Shown in pieces: positions 42,706-50,338 of a stretch of DNA of 54,928 nucleotides; position 1 is the stretch's first letter, and every line of letters begins with the position of its first letter. A model generated the notes under the pieces. The model saw nothing but the letters and a program-made list of their open reading frames with translations, did not search any database and was not told where the DNA came from. A program made the translations under genes and the position numbers. Source of the DNA: Lentilactobacillus kefiri (lineage in GTDB: Bacteria; Bacillota; Bacilli; Lactobacillales; Lactobacillaceae); assembly GCF_007989105.1 (NCBI RefSeq), contig NZ_BJVK01000014.1, forward strand, positions 1 through 54,928. The letters are read 5' to 3'.

Positions 42706-42735
42706 AAAAAGGAACGGCATGTGCCGTTCCTTTTT
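42706..42735 (+). terminator. Terminator of the DUF4931 gene
   Basis: AAAAAGGAACGGCA / TGCCGTTCCTTTTT perfect stem. Confidence 0.92.
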
Positions 42736-42800
42736 ATGTCAAAATCGTTGGTTGTTCAACTTCATCAAATTGCCTGAGTAAAAAAGCACACCTTATATCA

Positions 42801-43019
42801 TTAAGGCGTACCATACGAGAGATTGCTGATGATCGACAATAAGCCGCCAAACAGCGTGAAAATCAAACTGAGAATTGCCAAGGCAATGAAAAGGTGGCGC
42901 CATTTGAACGGGGCGGTTTCGCCACGGGCGTTTTTATAGATGAGATAAAATGCGCCAATCACGATCACAAAAATGGCCGCGGTTAAAATGATCCAGATAA
43001 TAGCTAGAGTGATGTCCAT
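42801..43019 (-). CDS. Small membrane protein (two helices)
   Basis: 72 residues with two strong membrane segments (about 4-26 and 42-65) joined by KNARGETAPFKWRH. No known motif. GGAGG six bases upstream of ATG 43019 decides the start. It diverges from the VanZ gene; a perfect inverted repeat lies between them. Confidence 0.75.
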   Translation of the reverse strand: MDITLAIIWIILTAAIFVIVIGAFYLIYKNARGETAPFKWRHLFIALAILSLIFTLFGGLLSIISNLSYGTP

Positions 43020-43099
43020 GTTATGCCTCCAAAAATGATGTACTTGTAAAGATAGCATTAGTATCCGCCGATGGCAACTATGCAATTAATATTATGTTT

Positions 43100-43128
43100 A
43101 TCTTAAGGCGATTACAATCCCTTAAGAT
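43100..43128. promoter_or_regulatory. Inverted repeat between the small membrane protein and VanZ genes
   Basis: ATCTTAAGG (43100-43108) and CCTTAAGAT (43120-43128) are perfect nine-base arms around 11 bases, followed by more TTAAG-like units (ATTTAAG, ACTTAAC). The position in a divergent region suggests an operator. Confidence 0.5.
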
Positions 43129-43214
43129 TTAAGTTTCACTTAACCGATCCTTTCTAGAATGAAGTTAGTTGTTGGAAAAGCACGTCAGCTCTTTAGAAAG
43201 AAAGGTGGGAAATA

Positions 43215-43772
43215 ATGGTTAAATGGCTTCCGTATTTATTAAATATTACAGGTGTGTTGGTTTGGCTGAAAATGCAATCGGGGAATTTGCGACGGTTAAC
43301 GTGGTGTCAGCTGCTTACAATTGCATCGGCAATTATCTATGTGTTGGTCGTCAGCTATCTCACGTTGGCGCCAACGTCATACGCGTTTGTTGGCCCTCAG
43401 CACGTATCACCAATGATGATTGGTACGGCGCCAATTAACCTGATCCCGTTTTGGAGTACCACGGCGGATTTTTATCAAAATGTGGTTATGATGCTGCCGA
43501 TGGGTATCTATTTGGGGCTGTTGCTGCCTAAATTTTCGTTTCGCAAGGTGCTGGTAACCGGAGTTGGTGTCAGTGTCACAATTGAATTTCTCCAATTGAT
43601 TCTTGATTTAAGCGTCGGCTTGTCGAGATGGGTGGATATCAATGATGTCTTGACGAATACCTTCGGCGTATTAGTGGGTTGGCTGGTGTTAAAGATTTTA
43701 TCCCATACCATCCTCAAAAATCTTCTTAAACGTTTTTCCGTTCTAACCTATCCAGGACAAAAGGGTAAATGA
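43215..43772 (+). CDS. VanZ family membrane protein
   Basis: 185 residues with four to five helices. Family marks: the first helix pair with VVSYLTLAPTSYAF, INLIPFWSTTADFYQNVVMMLPMGIYLGLLLP and RWVDINDVLTNTFGVLVGWLVLK (the D-NDVL-NT-G-G block of VanZ). The founding VanZ gives low teicoplanin resistance; the general role is unknown. AAAGGTGGGAAATA precedes the ATG. Confidence 0.9.
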   Translation: MVKWLPYLLNITGVLVWLKMQSGNLRRLTWCQLLTIASAIIYVLVVSYLTLAPTSYAFVGPQHVSPMMIGTAPINLIPFWSTTADFYQNVVMMLPMGIYLGLLLPKFSFRKVLVTGVGVSVTIEFLQLILDLSVGLSRWVDINDVLTNTFGVLVGWLVLKILSHTILKNLLKRFSVLTYPGQKGK

Positions 43773-43830
43773 TTGCCCTTTCACTCAGCAGGCCCTAAAA
43801 TATACTTACTAAAAGTTAATAGGGGATGTT

Positions 43831-44232
43831 ATGATGGCAAAGTTAAATCAGGCAATGAAAGATATGATTGCCGGAGAATTATCGTATATTTCAACCGTTG
43901 ATGCAGATGGTAATCCGGATGTTGGCCCAAAGATTTCAATGCGGGTTTTGGATGATGAACATTTAATCTATAATGAAATGACCGGCGGGCAGACCCAAGC
44001 CAACATTAACAATAACGGAAAAGCAATTGTTGCCGTTTCTAATGCCAAGGCACTGAAAGGCTTCCGTTTTGGCGGGACTGCCAAGATTTACACCGATGGT
44101 GATTTCTATGATCAAGCCGCAAAATGGGCAGCTGGAAAGTTTCCAGTTCCTAAGGGTGCTGGCGTAATCACGATCGACAAGATTTGGACATTGGATCCAG
44201 GCCCTAAAGCAGGAAAGTTATTTGAAGAATAA
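43831..44232 (+). CDS. Pyridoxamine 5'-phosphate oxidase-fold flavoprotein
   Basis: 133 residues, split-barrel fold: LSYISTVDADGNPDVGPKISMRVLDDEHLIYNEM then TQANINNNGKAIVAVSNAKALKGFRFGGTAKIY. The (T/S)xxxxGxPxxxPxxxxxxxxxxxxxY pattern of the family is clear. It likely binds FMN or F420-like/heme cofactors; function unknown. GGGGATGTT precedes two adjacent ATG codons (43831, 43834), and the second may be used. Confidence 0.9.
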   Translation: MMAKLNQAMKDMIAGELSYISTVDADGNPDVGPKISMRVLDDEHLIYNEMTGGQTQANINNNGKAIVAVSNAKALKGFRFGGTAKIYTDGDFYDQAAKWAAGKFPVPKGAGVITIDKIWTLDPGPKAGKLFEE

Positions 44233-44244
44233 ACTTTTGAGTAA

Positions 44245-44280
44245 AGCACCGTCCATCATATTTTGGTGGCGGTGTTTTTT
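44245..44280 (+). terminator. Terminator of the PPOX-fold gene
   Basis: CACCG-CCA / GTGGCGGTG stem followed by T6. Confidence 0.8.
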
Positions 44281-44285
44281 GTGTT

Positions 44286-45191
44286 TTATGCTTGGTAGCT
44301 AATGTCTTCTGAAAAAGTGATTCCATTAGAAACGGCGTCATATGATTTTGCATCGTCTGACTCGTCTGTCAAGATTTTGATTGAGGTTGGTTTTAGGGTG
44401 GTTGTTGATTTTCCCAACAAGATCAACGCATATTCAACTCTTTTAGCGTTTGGGGAGATCTCATCGGTGGAACCAGTGTCACTCATTGAATCATCGTCAT
44501 AATTTGTCTGATATCCATTTGCATAAACAACTTGTTTAATTCCCCCAAACTCGATTGCGCGATTCGAATTATTCTTTACAACATATTCAATTTTAATTCG
44601 ACTATAGTCATTAGGAATGTTGTCTTTATTAAATGTATCATTGGCTTCTTGAAGCTGATCTTGTGTATTTGCATGTATTTTATCAACCTCAGCATGTTTG
44701 AATTTGATCGATAATGGTCCATCCTTTAAAGTTTCGTTTGGTTTGACTCCCAGTCCAATCAATGTTGCTTTTCCAATAATCGGACTATTTTTCCATTGAC
44801 CAACTTTTGATGGGTGGATTAATGAATCTGACGGGATTTCATTTGGATCCTTTTTCTTTGCAGCAGTTTTTTTCTTATTTACTTTCGAACTCGTAGCGGG
44901 TCGCATGACAACTGTTGTTCGAGCGCTGTTTAATAAGGCAATACAGGTAACCAGGCCAACTCCTAAAACAATAATTGCCCAAACCATCCAATTCTTGTAC
45001 CAAAGTTGCTTCGAATTTTCACGAGCAAGGGAATGTGGGGCTGCTTCTGCGTTATTTGAATCAGCTTTCGGTGGTTGAGTATTTGCATTACCGCTGAGAG
45101 CAGACTGTTTGCTACCGCAATAAGGGCAGAACTGCGCAGCAGCAGGAATCTCCTTGCCACAGCCTATACAAAATTTTGTGTCTTCGTTCAT
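44286..45191 (-). CDS. Zinc-ribbon membrane protein with C-terminal extracellular domain
   Basis: 301 residues. N-terminal zinc ribbon CIGCGKEIPAAAQFCPYCGSKQ-like (two CxxC), then an Asn/Ala-rich linker, a membrane segment (about residues 70-92) and a basic KKKTAAKKK linker. The external domain of about 170 residues contains IKIEYVVKNNSNRAIEFGG, a Telomeric-repeat-like/DUF5067-type beta domain also seen in the lipoprotein at 46194-46688. GGAGGATCATT supports ATG 45191. The ribbon closely matches 21415-21999. Confidence 0.85.
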   Translation of the reverse strand: MNEDTKFCIGCGKEIPAAAQFCPYCGSKQSALSGNANTQPPKADSNNAEAAPHSLARENSKQLWYKNWMVWAIIVLGVGLVTCIALLNSARTTVVMRPATSSKVNKKKTAAKKKDPNEIPSDSLIHPSKVGQWKNSPIIGKATLIGLGVKPNETLKDGPLSIKFKHAEVDKIHANTQDQLQEANDTFNKDNIPNDYSRIKIEYVVKNNSNRAIEFGGIKQVVYANGYQTNYDDDSMSDTGSTDEISPNAKRVEYALILLGKSTTTLKPTSIKILTDESDDAKSYDAVSNGITFSEDISYQA

Positions 45192-45366
45192 AATGATCCT
45201 CCAAGAAATATTTACGGCTTTTATTGTCATCGGTTGTGGACAAAAAATGACCCAGGAACATGGCGAAGATGCTCCTGAGTACTAAAAATGCTGGATTGTA
45301 TTTTGACGAGCTTTTTAACTATACATAAACAATGGGGACCACGTCAATCATTTTTTTGGACACCGT

Positions 45367-45472
45367 ATGATGGCAAAGGCCTATCGTTGTATCCCAGTAA
45401 GGAAATCCTTCAAGGAAGGGGTTTAAAACGATAGGAAAGGAGGACTTGAGATGTTTCCAAGTCCTCTTTTTA
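45367..45472 (+). other. Structured, possibly transcribed element with terminator-like hairpin
   Basis: In the 339-base gap 45192-45530 two hairpins follow each other on the plus strand. CCTATCGTT (45380-45388) pairs perfectly with AACGATAGG (45427-45435), enclosing ATCCC/GGGGT and AAGG/CCTT stems. GAGGACTTG (45440-45448) pairs perfectly with CAAGTCCTC (45458-45466), followed by TTTTTAT. The second stem includes an AAAGGAGG seven bases before an ATG (45451) opening a 24-codon ORF. Candidate small RNA or sequestered leader; the upstream promoter (TTGACG at 45303) is weak. Confidence 0.4.
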
Positions 45473-45530
45473 TAGGTCATGATCAACTCGGTGGTGAGAG
45501 CGAAAAAATATATTTAAAGTTATGAGTTGA

Positions 45531-46067
45531 CTATTTTTGTTGAATTGATTTTGTTGAAAATTTAAAGCTGCTGGGCACTGCTTTGTCGGAATGACCGATC
45601 TTGCTGCCATCTAATTTGAAGACCAGATATGGGACCGGTCCCGTCGCTTTAACATGCTTACCAATCATCATTAACTGAGATTGGGCAAAGCTTTGAACAT
45701 GATTGCCCACGGCCGTCTTTTGAGCAGTTGTTAAACTTTGAAAATGATTGTTGACCTTAACAAGATATCCATTGTCGATATCGTATGATATTGCCTTAAT
45801 GTACAACGACCATTTATACGACTTTTTACCTTGACGAGCATCCTGTTGATCCTGGATCAGGGCATGGGACATTGTGTCGTTGTAAGCAGTCTGTTGTTTG
45901 GTAGATAGCTTTGGATTTTCGGCGGTTTGCTTTGCTGAAGATGTTGAAACGGCACTCGCTGTTACCTTAGCGATGGTTTTATGGGAGTGGCTTGTTGAAT
46001 CATTCATGCAGCCGCTAAGAAGTAATCCGGATAATATTGTCATGATTAAAGCACTTGATTTATGCAT
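45531..46067 (-). CDS. Lipoprotein of unknown function
   Basis: 178 residues. Signal peptide with lipobox LLSG-C (Cys20), a Ser/Thr-rich linker and a mature domain with KLSTKQQTAYNDTMSHALIQDQQDARQGKKSYKWSLYIKAI and LTTAQKTAVGNHVQSFAQSQLMMIGKHV. It is anchored on the outside of the membrane. No known family recognised. GGAGGAATTTT precedes the ATG. Confidence 0.83.
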   Translation of the reverse strand: MHKSSALIMTILSGLLLSGCMNDSTSHSHKTIAKVTASAVSTSSAKQTAENPKLSTKQQTAYNDTMSHALIQDQQDARQGKKSYKWSLYIKAISYDIDNGYLVKVNNHFQSLTTAQKTAVGNHVQSFAQSQLMMIGKHVKATGPVPYLVFKLDGSKIGHSDKAVPSSFKFSTKSIQQK

Positions 46068-46142
46068 AAAATTCCTCCAACGTGAAAAATTGAATACAGT
46101 TGAATTTTAGCACAAGTGTGGTTCCATGAAAGAGCCGAGAAA

Positions 46143-46180
46143 TAAAAGAATCCAGCCATTAGTTGGTGGCCGGATTCCTT
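46143..46180 (-). terminator. Terminator of the DUF5067 lipoprotein gene
   Basis: AAAAGAATCC-GCCA / GTGGC-GGATTCCTT stem with T run on the minus strand. Confidence 0.82.
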
Positions 46181-46193
46181 GAGTTGTTCTCAT

Positions 46194-46688
46194 TTATTTG
46201 ATGCTGTATGTTTGAACACCGATTTTTTGATTGGTGCCATACTTGACAGCATGAATTTTAATTGGTGATTTTGTATCATATAAGTTCCATGCCAACGAGC
46301 CCTTTACCGATTGATTTTTCTTGATAACAGCTTTGTTGCTGGCAGCCAGCTTTTCATCGGGAAGGGGAGCAGCGGTTAACTTTTCCTTTGACTTCGCTGG
46401 TTGATATGCATGAAGCACCGAGGAAGCAGCCACTGGGGTGATCTTTTTGCCACTGGTATTTTTGATGGGATACCAAACGGCAAATATTGGCTTTTTACCA
46501 AACTCATTACCGGTTTCACCAGCTGGAATAACAGTGGTTTTGGTAATTTTTAGTTGGAAGTTTTTAACCTTAAGGGAATTTTTGCTGAAGCTTTGATTGT
46601 TGGAAGAATTCTTATGGCCCAGCGCACCACAACCCGCAAGCGAAATAGCCGCGATGAATGTCATAACAAACATAATTGCTTTTTTCAT
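46194..46688 (-). CDS. DUF5067 lipoprotein
   Basis: 164 residues. Lipobox SLAG-C (Cys20), then a Ser/Asn linker and an Ig-like DUF5067 domain: LKVKNFQLKITKTTVIPAGE, then IFAVWYPIKNTSGKKITPVAASSVLHAYQ. The domain occurs in lipoproteins of lactobacilli; binding partners are unknown. GGAG eight bases before ATG 46688 decides the start over an upstream ATG 46727. Confidence 0.85.
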   Translation of the reverse strand: MKKAIMFVMTFIAAISLAGCGALGHKNSSNNQSFSKNSLKVKNFQLKITKTTVIPAGETGNEFGKKPIFAVWYPIKNTSGKKITPVAASSVLHAYQPAKSKEKLTAAPLPDEKLAASNKAVIKKNQSVKGSLAWNLYDTKSPIKIHAVKYGTNQKIGVQTYSIK

Positions 46689-46815
46689 TTTCCAGTCTCC
46701 AATACTTTTACATTTATAAAATCTCATATTATTAATATTTTACGTGATTATGGTTAAAAAGTAACTCAAAAATTGTTGAGTCGGTTGATTAATTGTTGCC
46801 AACACCGTTCCATAG

Positions 46816-46845
46816 AAAAAGCAGAGCTAACGCGTAGCTCTGCTT
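46816..46845 (-). terminator. Terminator of the 276-residue secreted protein gene
   Basis: AAGCAGAGCTA / TAGCTCTGCTT stem with T run on the minus strand. Confidence 0.88.
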
Positions 46846-46862
46846 ATATCTAAAAAATTCGA

Positions 46863-47693
46863 TTATTTTTGAATAGGTTTAGCTAAAACAATTCCAGGAT
46901 ACTCATCAACTTTTTCTTGATGGTGTTTATCATAATAGAATATTCCAATTTGATAATCACTCAATGATTCACGCTTCGTCTGGCCATAGCCAGCTTTATC
47001 CAAGGCTGTTTTGACCAATTTTAATCGTTGGCTATCAGACACATTATTTTTATAAAATGCGCGATCAAAATATTTATTTACCGAGTTTAACACAATTACG
47101 TCAGTGAATGATGGAAGTGATTTAATACCCGTGGTGGAGTCAGTTTGAACAGGGAATGAAGCCCATTCATAACTTAGTTTCCAAGACAATTTTGTGTTTG
47201 GAAATAGTTTTAAGACTTTTTTAGAAAATTTCTGGGATGGGGACTCATTAATATATTCAACATATTCCTGGTTATTGGAAAAGTTTCCCAGTGGCAGATT
47301 GTTCCAGGCTTTATAATTCGTATTATAACCTGGACGAAGATATCCGCGCCAAACAATGCCCTTTCGAGTGTAATCGTTCTTCGGCGTCCAGCCACTGATA
47401 CCATAGTATATCGAGAGCTTACCATTATGTTTGTAAGTGTAAGTATGATTGCGATGCCAATTAGTGTTTGGATAGTTGTTTAACTGAAGAATTCGCTTAG
47501 TATGCTTACTGTTCCACATATAGACTTTTTTATGTTTGTATTGAGACTTAACTTGGAAATAGGCTGGTGAAGATTGCCATTGCGTTTTGACACGCTGATA
47601 GCCGGCAGCGTGAGTCGTGGGCATTGACATTGTCATACCAATTCCCAAAGTTGTGCCTGCGGTGATCATTAACAAAAGTGATTTGAATTTCAT
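46863..47693 (-). CDS. Secreted surface protein with MW-HTK domain (small paralog)
   Basis: 276 residues. Signal peptide (MKFKSLLLMITAGTTLGIGM, cleavage after THAA, about residue 30). Then VYMWNSKHTKRILQLNNYPNTNWHRNHTY and C-terminal KKVLKLFPNTKLSWKLS followed by LNSVNKYF and LSDYQIGIFYYDKHH. These blocks are shared with the protein at 40568-41764; the paralog here lacks the N-terminal SH3-like part. Function unknown. GGGGAAAATATTAA precedes the ATG. Confidence 0.85.
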   Translation of the reverse strand: MKFKSLLLMITAGTTLGIGMTMSMPTTHAAGYQRVKTQWQSSPAYFQVKSQYKHKKVYMWNSKHTKRILQLNNYPNTNWHRNHTYTYKHNGKLSIYYGISGWTPKNDYTRKGIVWRGYLRPGYNTNYKAWNNLPLGNFSNNQEYVEYINESPSQKFSKKVLKLFPNTKLSWKLSYEWASFPVQTDSTTGIKSLPSFTDVIVLNSVNKYFDRAFYKNNVSDSQRLKLVKTALDKAGYGQTKRESLSDYQIGIFYYDKHHQEKVDEYPGIVLAKPIQK

Positions 47694-47713
47694 TTAATAT
47701 TTTCCCCTAATAA

Positions 47714-48196
47714 TCATGAATTAGAATTATTTAATGCTTGAAGTTCCGATATGATTTGCATGAGTTTGGCATGATAGATGTCCGAACGTAATGCAGTATT
47801 TTGCTGGCTGAACCAATATTGCTTGGCAGGTGCAACATAATTTTCGGGTACTTGATATTTGTCGGCAATTTGCTGGAATAGAGCCGGATTATCAGCGGCC
47901 TGCTGGATTCGGTAGAGGGGTTCTTCCTGGATAATTTTGACAACTTGTGGTCGAATCTCTTCCGGTAGCTTTGGCTGAACAATTTTAACAACCGTATTTT
48001 TGATTGGTTTGTCCAAAATCGTGTTGGTTTGCCGTTGGGCATCAGTCAGTTCATGTACTTGGTGGCCAACGTATAAAAAGCCGAACAAAAGAATCACTAG
48101 AATACTCAAAAAGACAATTAATTTAGTGTGTTTTGATTTTTTCTGTTCTTTCTTGGTTTGCTTCCGCTCTAGCCGTGATGGTGTCTGATTACTCAT
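47714..48196 (-). CDS. Membrane-anchored protein of unknown function
   Basis: 160 residues. A strongly basic N-terminus (LERKQTKKEQKKSKHTK) is followed by a single membrane segment (about 25-45), then a helical outer part with ILDKPIKNTVVKIVQPKLPEEIRPQVVKIIQEEPLYRIQQA. It is 20 bases upstream of the secreted-protein gene at 46863-47693 and probably forms an operon with it. GGGGGCACTATC precedes the ATG. Confidence 0.8.
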   Translation of the reverse strand: MSNQTPSRLERKQTKKEQKKSKHTKLIVFLSILVILLFGFLYVGHQVHELTDAQRQTNTILDKPIKNTVVKIVQPKLPEEIRPQVVKIIQEEPLYRIQQAADNPALFQQIADKYQVPENYVAPAKQYWFSQQNTALRSDIYHAKLMQIISELQALNNSNS

Positions 48197-48300
48197 GATA
48201 GTGCCCCCTCGAACTTATTTACGTGTCGAGTATAACATTTATGATTTTAAGTCTAGGGATGAATGATTTCCGATCAGGAATTTTAAATATTTCTTTAGAT

Positions 48301-48376
48301 AAAAAAATGGCAAGCAGCTTCGACCTTCTGAACGCTTGCGCGCCGATCATTACTTACTCACCTTGGTTTGGCACCG
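48301..48376 (-). ncRNA. Putative small RNA of about 75 nucleotides
   Basis: On the minus strand a complete transcription unit stands without a clear gene: -35 TTGGAC (48407-48412), 18-base spacer, -10 TATAAT (48383-48388), predicted start near 48376, and an intrinsic terminator (GCAAGC at 48334-48339 pairing with GCTTGC at 48310-48315, then T7). The RNA carries AAGGTGAG before an ATG that would open a 44-codon frame reading through the terminator, so that frame is doubtful. It does not contain the SRP RNA or 6S hallmarks. A type I antitoxin-like RNA is one possibility. Confidence 0.6.
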
Positions 48377-48382
48377 AGAAGT

Positions 48383-48412
48383 ATTATAGCATGGAGACAT
48401 TTAAAAGTCCAA
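48383..48412 (-). promoter_or_regulatory. Promoter of the putative small RNA
   Basis: TTGGAC and TATAAT with an 18-base spacer on the minus strand, in the 272-base gap 48197-48468. Confidence 0.65.
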
Positions 48413-48468
48413 GTTAAAATCAACTCGGCTGAATTCCCTTTAAGTAGGGGGGTCAGTGCTTTGAAATT

Positions 48469-48882
48469 CTAACGATAATAAACTTTGGAGAAATGTTTTT
48501 CAGCATAATGTGGGGTAATAATGCGTTCTTTTAATTTATAATGTGTTGCTCTTAATTTAACGTAATTCCATTTGTGCGAGTACACATATTCCACACCGCG
48601 TAATAAGTAGGTATAACGTCCATAACGTTTATAACTGACTCGATTCATTGAAAATGGATCGCCCAAGCCGAAAGCTGTATACGTTCTTCGGGTCATCTGA
48701 ACGCCTTGCTTGAATTTAAAACGATATTTTCCTGATCCGGCATGCATGGTCCGATTGTAAGTTCCTCTGAGAATCTTCGGTGTGCCATAGTGCCATGAGG
48801 CTGCTTTGCTTTGTGTTTGCGAAACCGCCATGATACTAAAGGCAGAAACAAAGGTAAGTGCATATTTGGTTATTTTTTCCAT
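48469..48882 (-). CDS. Small secreted protein (WH-GTP-LRG paralog)
   Basis: 137 residues. Signal peptide (MEKITKYALTFVSAFSIMAV, cleavage after SKAA, about residue 28). The mature part opens SWHYGTPKILRGTY, the same pattern as the protein at 29775-30221, then basic Tyr/Arg-rich beta-type sequence (YKRYGRYTYLLRGVEYVY). GAAGGGACAATTACTC precedes ATG 48882. The longer open frame runs into the tmRNA gene and is not coding. Function unknown. Confidence 0.83.
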   Translation of the reverse strand: MEKITKYALTFVSAFSIMAVSQTQSKAASWHYGTPKILRGTYNRTMHAGSGKYRFKFKQGVQMTRRTYTAFGLGDPFSMNRVSYKRYGRYTYLLRGVEYVYSHKWNYVKLRATHYKLKERIITPHYAEKHFSKVYYR

Positions 48883-48966
48883 GAGTAATTGTCCCTTCAA
48901 ATATGAATAATTTTTGACCATTTCAATTCTACTCCAACTGTGTTTATTAAGAAATTGATTCTGGAC

Positions 48967-49015
48967 AAAAAAGTCGGTCACAACAATGTGTTCAAACATT
49001 GTCATGACCGACTTT
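48967..49015 (-). terminator. Terminator of ssrA
   Basis: AAGTCGGTCATGACAATGT / ACATTGTTGTGACCGACTT hairpin with one or two mismatches and a T run on the minus strand. Confidence 0.9.
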
Positions 49016-49025
49016 GAATATTCAA

Positions 49026-49389
49026 TGGAGTCGGCGGGAGTTGAACCCGCGTCCGAGCATATCGCCACCCAGATATCTACGTTCATAGATCTATTATTTA
49101 AATTTCACTTGCTGAAACGCCATAAATCAAGGCACCCACAGCAGGCTAACCTGATTAGTCTCTTCAGTCCGCTTCAGGTGGGAGCAAACTGCGTGAGCCC
49201 ATTAAATTTAAGACCCAGATCTAACCCATGGGCGAAGTTAGGAGGATCTACGTTAAGCGCTTATTAGGCAGCTAAAGCGTAAGAATTGTTATTATTTTTT
49301 GCAGTTATAATAAACTGGGCGGTTTTACGTGGCGCTGCACGAAACGCAATCCGGACTCAACCTATACCCGTCGAATCCATAACGACCCC
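49026..49389 (-). ncRNA. ssrA: tmRNA (ssrA)
   Basis: 364 bases. The 5' end GGGGTCGTTATGGATTCGAC and the 3' T-arm with GGGTTCAACTCCCGCCGACTCCA close a tRNA-like part; the 3' CCA does not seem to be encoded. The tag frame reads AKNNNNSYALAA and stops with TAA. It rescues stalled ribosomes with SmpB and adds the degradation tag. Followed by a strong terminator. The tag matches what I know from lactobacilli. Confidence 0.97.
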
Positions 49390-49440
49390 GATACAACTAA
49401 TATCTTATCATAAACAGACAAAACTTAGAAGTAATCCAAC

Positions 49441-50214
49441 TTAAAGCAGGCCAAAATGTTTTAAGCCATTCACGATGCCGTGTTCAGTGTTCTTAGTTGT
49501 GATGTATTCTGCGTATTTCTTAACGTTTGGCAAACCATTTTCCATGACAACGGGATGATCCACAAAGTCCAGCATAGGGATGTCGTTATTGCCGTCACCG
49601 AATGCATAGGTTGGGATGCCTTGTAATTTGGCATTGGCAATCAATTGTTGGATACCCGTTTTCTTTGAACTGCCTTTGTGGACAACGTCCATGCTAAATG
49701 GCGTATTTCTAAAGAAGGTCAGGGTATCTGCAAAACGATCAATATAGCGGTCATCCGGGCCCTTGGTATTAATGAGCATCATGACGACTTCCTGTTTTTC
49801 AATGAAGTCATCAACCCCCAGGTTGGGCATTCGTGAGTTGATAAAGTTGTAGTTCCCGCGGACAATGTCATTAATGAAATTAATCCTGGCACCGGTGCTG
49901 TTCATGACAGTGGTGGCTTCATTGTTCGATTTGGCGAAGGCCACGAAGTCTTTAACGACTTTTTTGTCAATTAATGCCTTGTAAACTGGTTTGCCTTCAA
50001 AGATGACATAGCTGCCGTTTGCGGAAACCACAGTATCAATCCCTGTTTTGCGCATTGTATTGGGAATTTCAAAAAGGTTTCGGCCAGTTGAAATAACTGG
50101 CAGGACGCTATTTTCTTTCAATTGATGCATTGCGTCAGCCACATCCTGGTCAACGCGGGTTTGTTCGTTATATAAAGTATGGTCAAGGTCAAAAAATGCA
50201 ATTCCTTTATACAT
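49441..50214 (-). CDS. HAD-superfamily Cof-type phosphatase
   Basis: 257 residues. Motif I FFDLDHTLYNEQ holds the nucleophile Asp, motif II VISTGR, motif III with Lys (GSSKKTGIQQLI) and motif IV YAFGDGNNDIPMLDFVDHPVVMENG. It is a Cof/YidA-type sugar-phosphate or FMN phosphatase. AAAGGATGGC supports ATG 50214 over the upstream start. Single gene next to ssrA. Confidence 0.93.
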   Translation of the reverse strand: MYKGIAFFDLDHTLYNEQTRVDQDVADAMHQLKENSVLPVISTGRNLFEIPNTMRKTGIDTVVSANGSYVIFEGKPVYKALIDKKVVKDFVAFAKSNNEATTVMNSTGARINFINDIVRGNYNFINSRMPNLGVDDFIEKQEVVMMLINTKGPDDRYIDRFADTLTFFRNTPFSMDVVHKGSSKKTGIQQLIANAKLQGIPTYAFGDGNNDIPMLDFVDHPVVMENGLPNVKKYAEYITTKNTEHGIVNGLKHFGLL

Positions 50215-50338
50215 AAGTGAGCCATCCTTTTCATGATTGAATTTATAAACATATACACCACCATCATAACAATATTGCGACTTTTCAAGCAAGTTTCTTC
50301 AATTATTGTTAAAATAGATTACATATGGGGTGATTTGA

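Noticed and set aside
48301-48376. SRP (4.5S) RNA or 6S RNA identity for the small RNA
   Set aside because: The conserved SRP tetraloop region and the 6S bulge layout are not visible; the RNA is too short. Left unassigned.
48986-49267. Open frames overlapping 48883-49267
   Set aside because: They cross the tmRNA gene and its terminator and are explained by ssrA.
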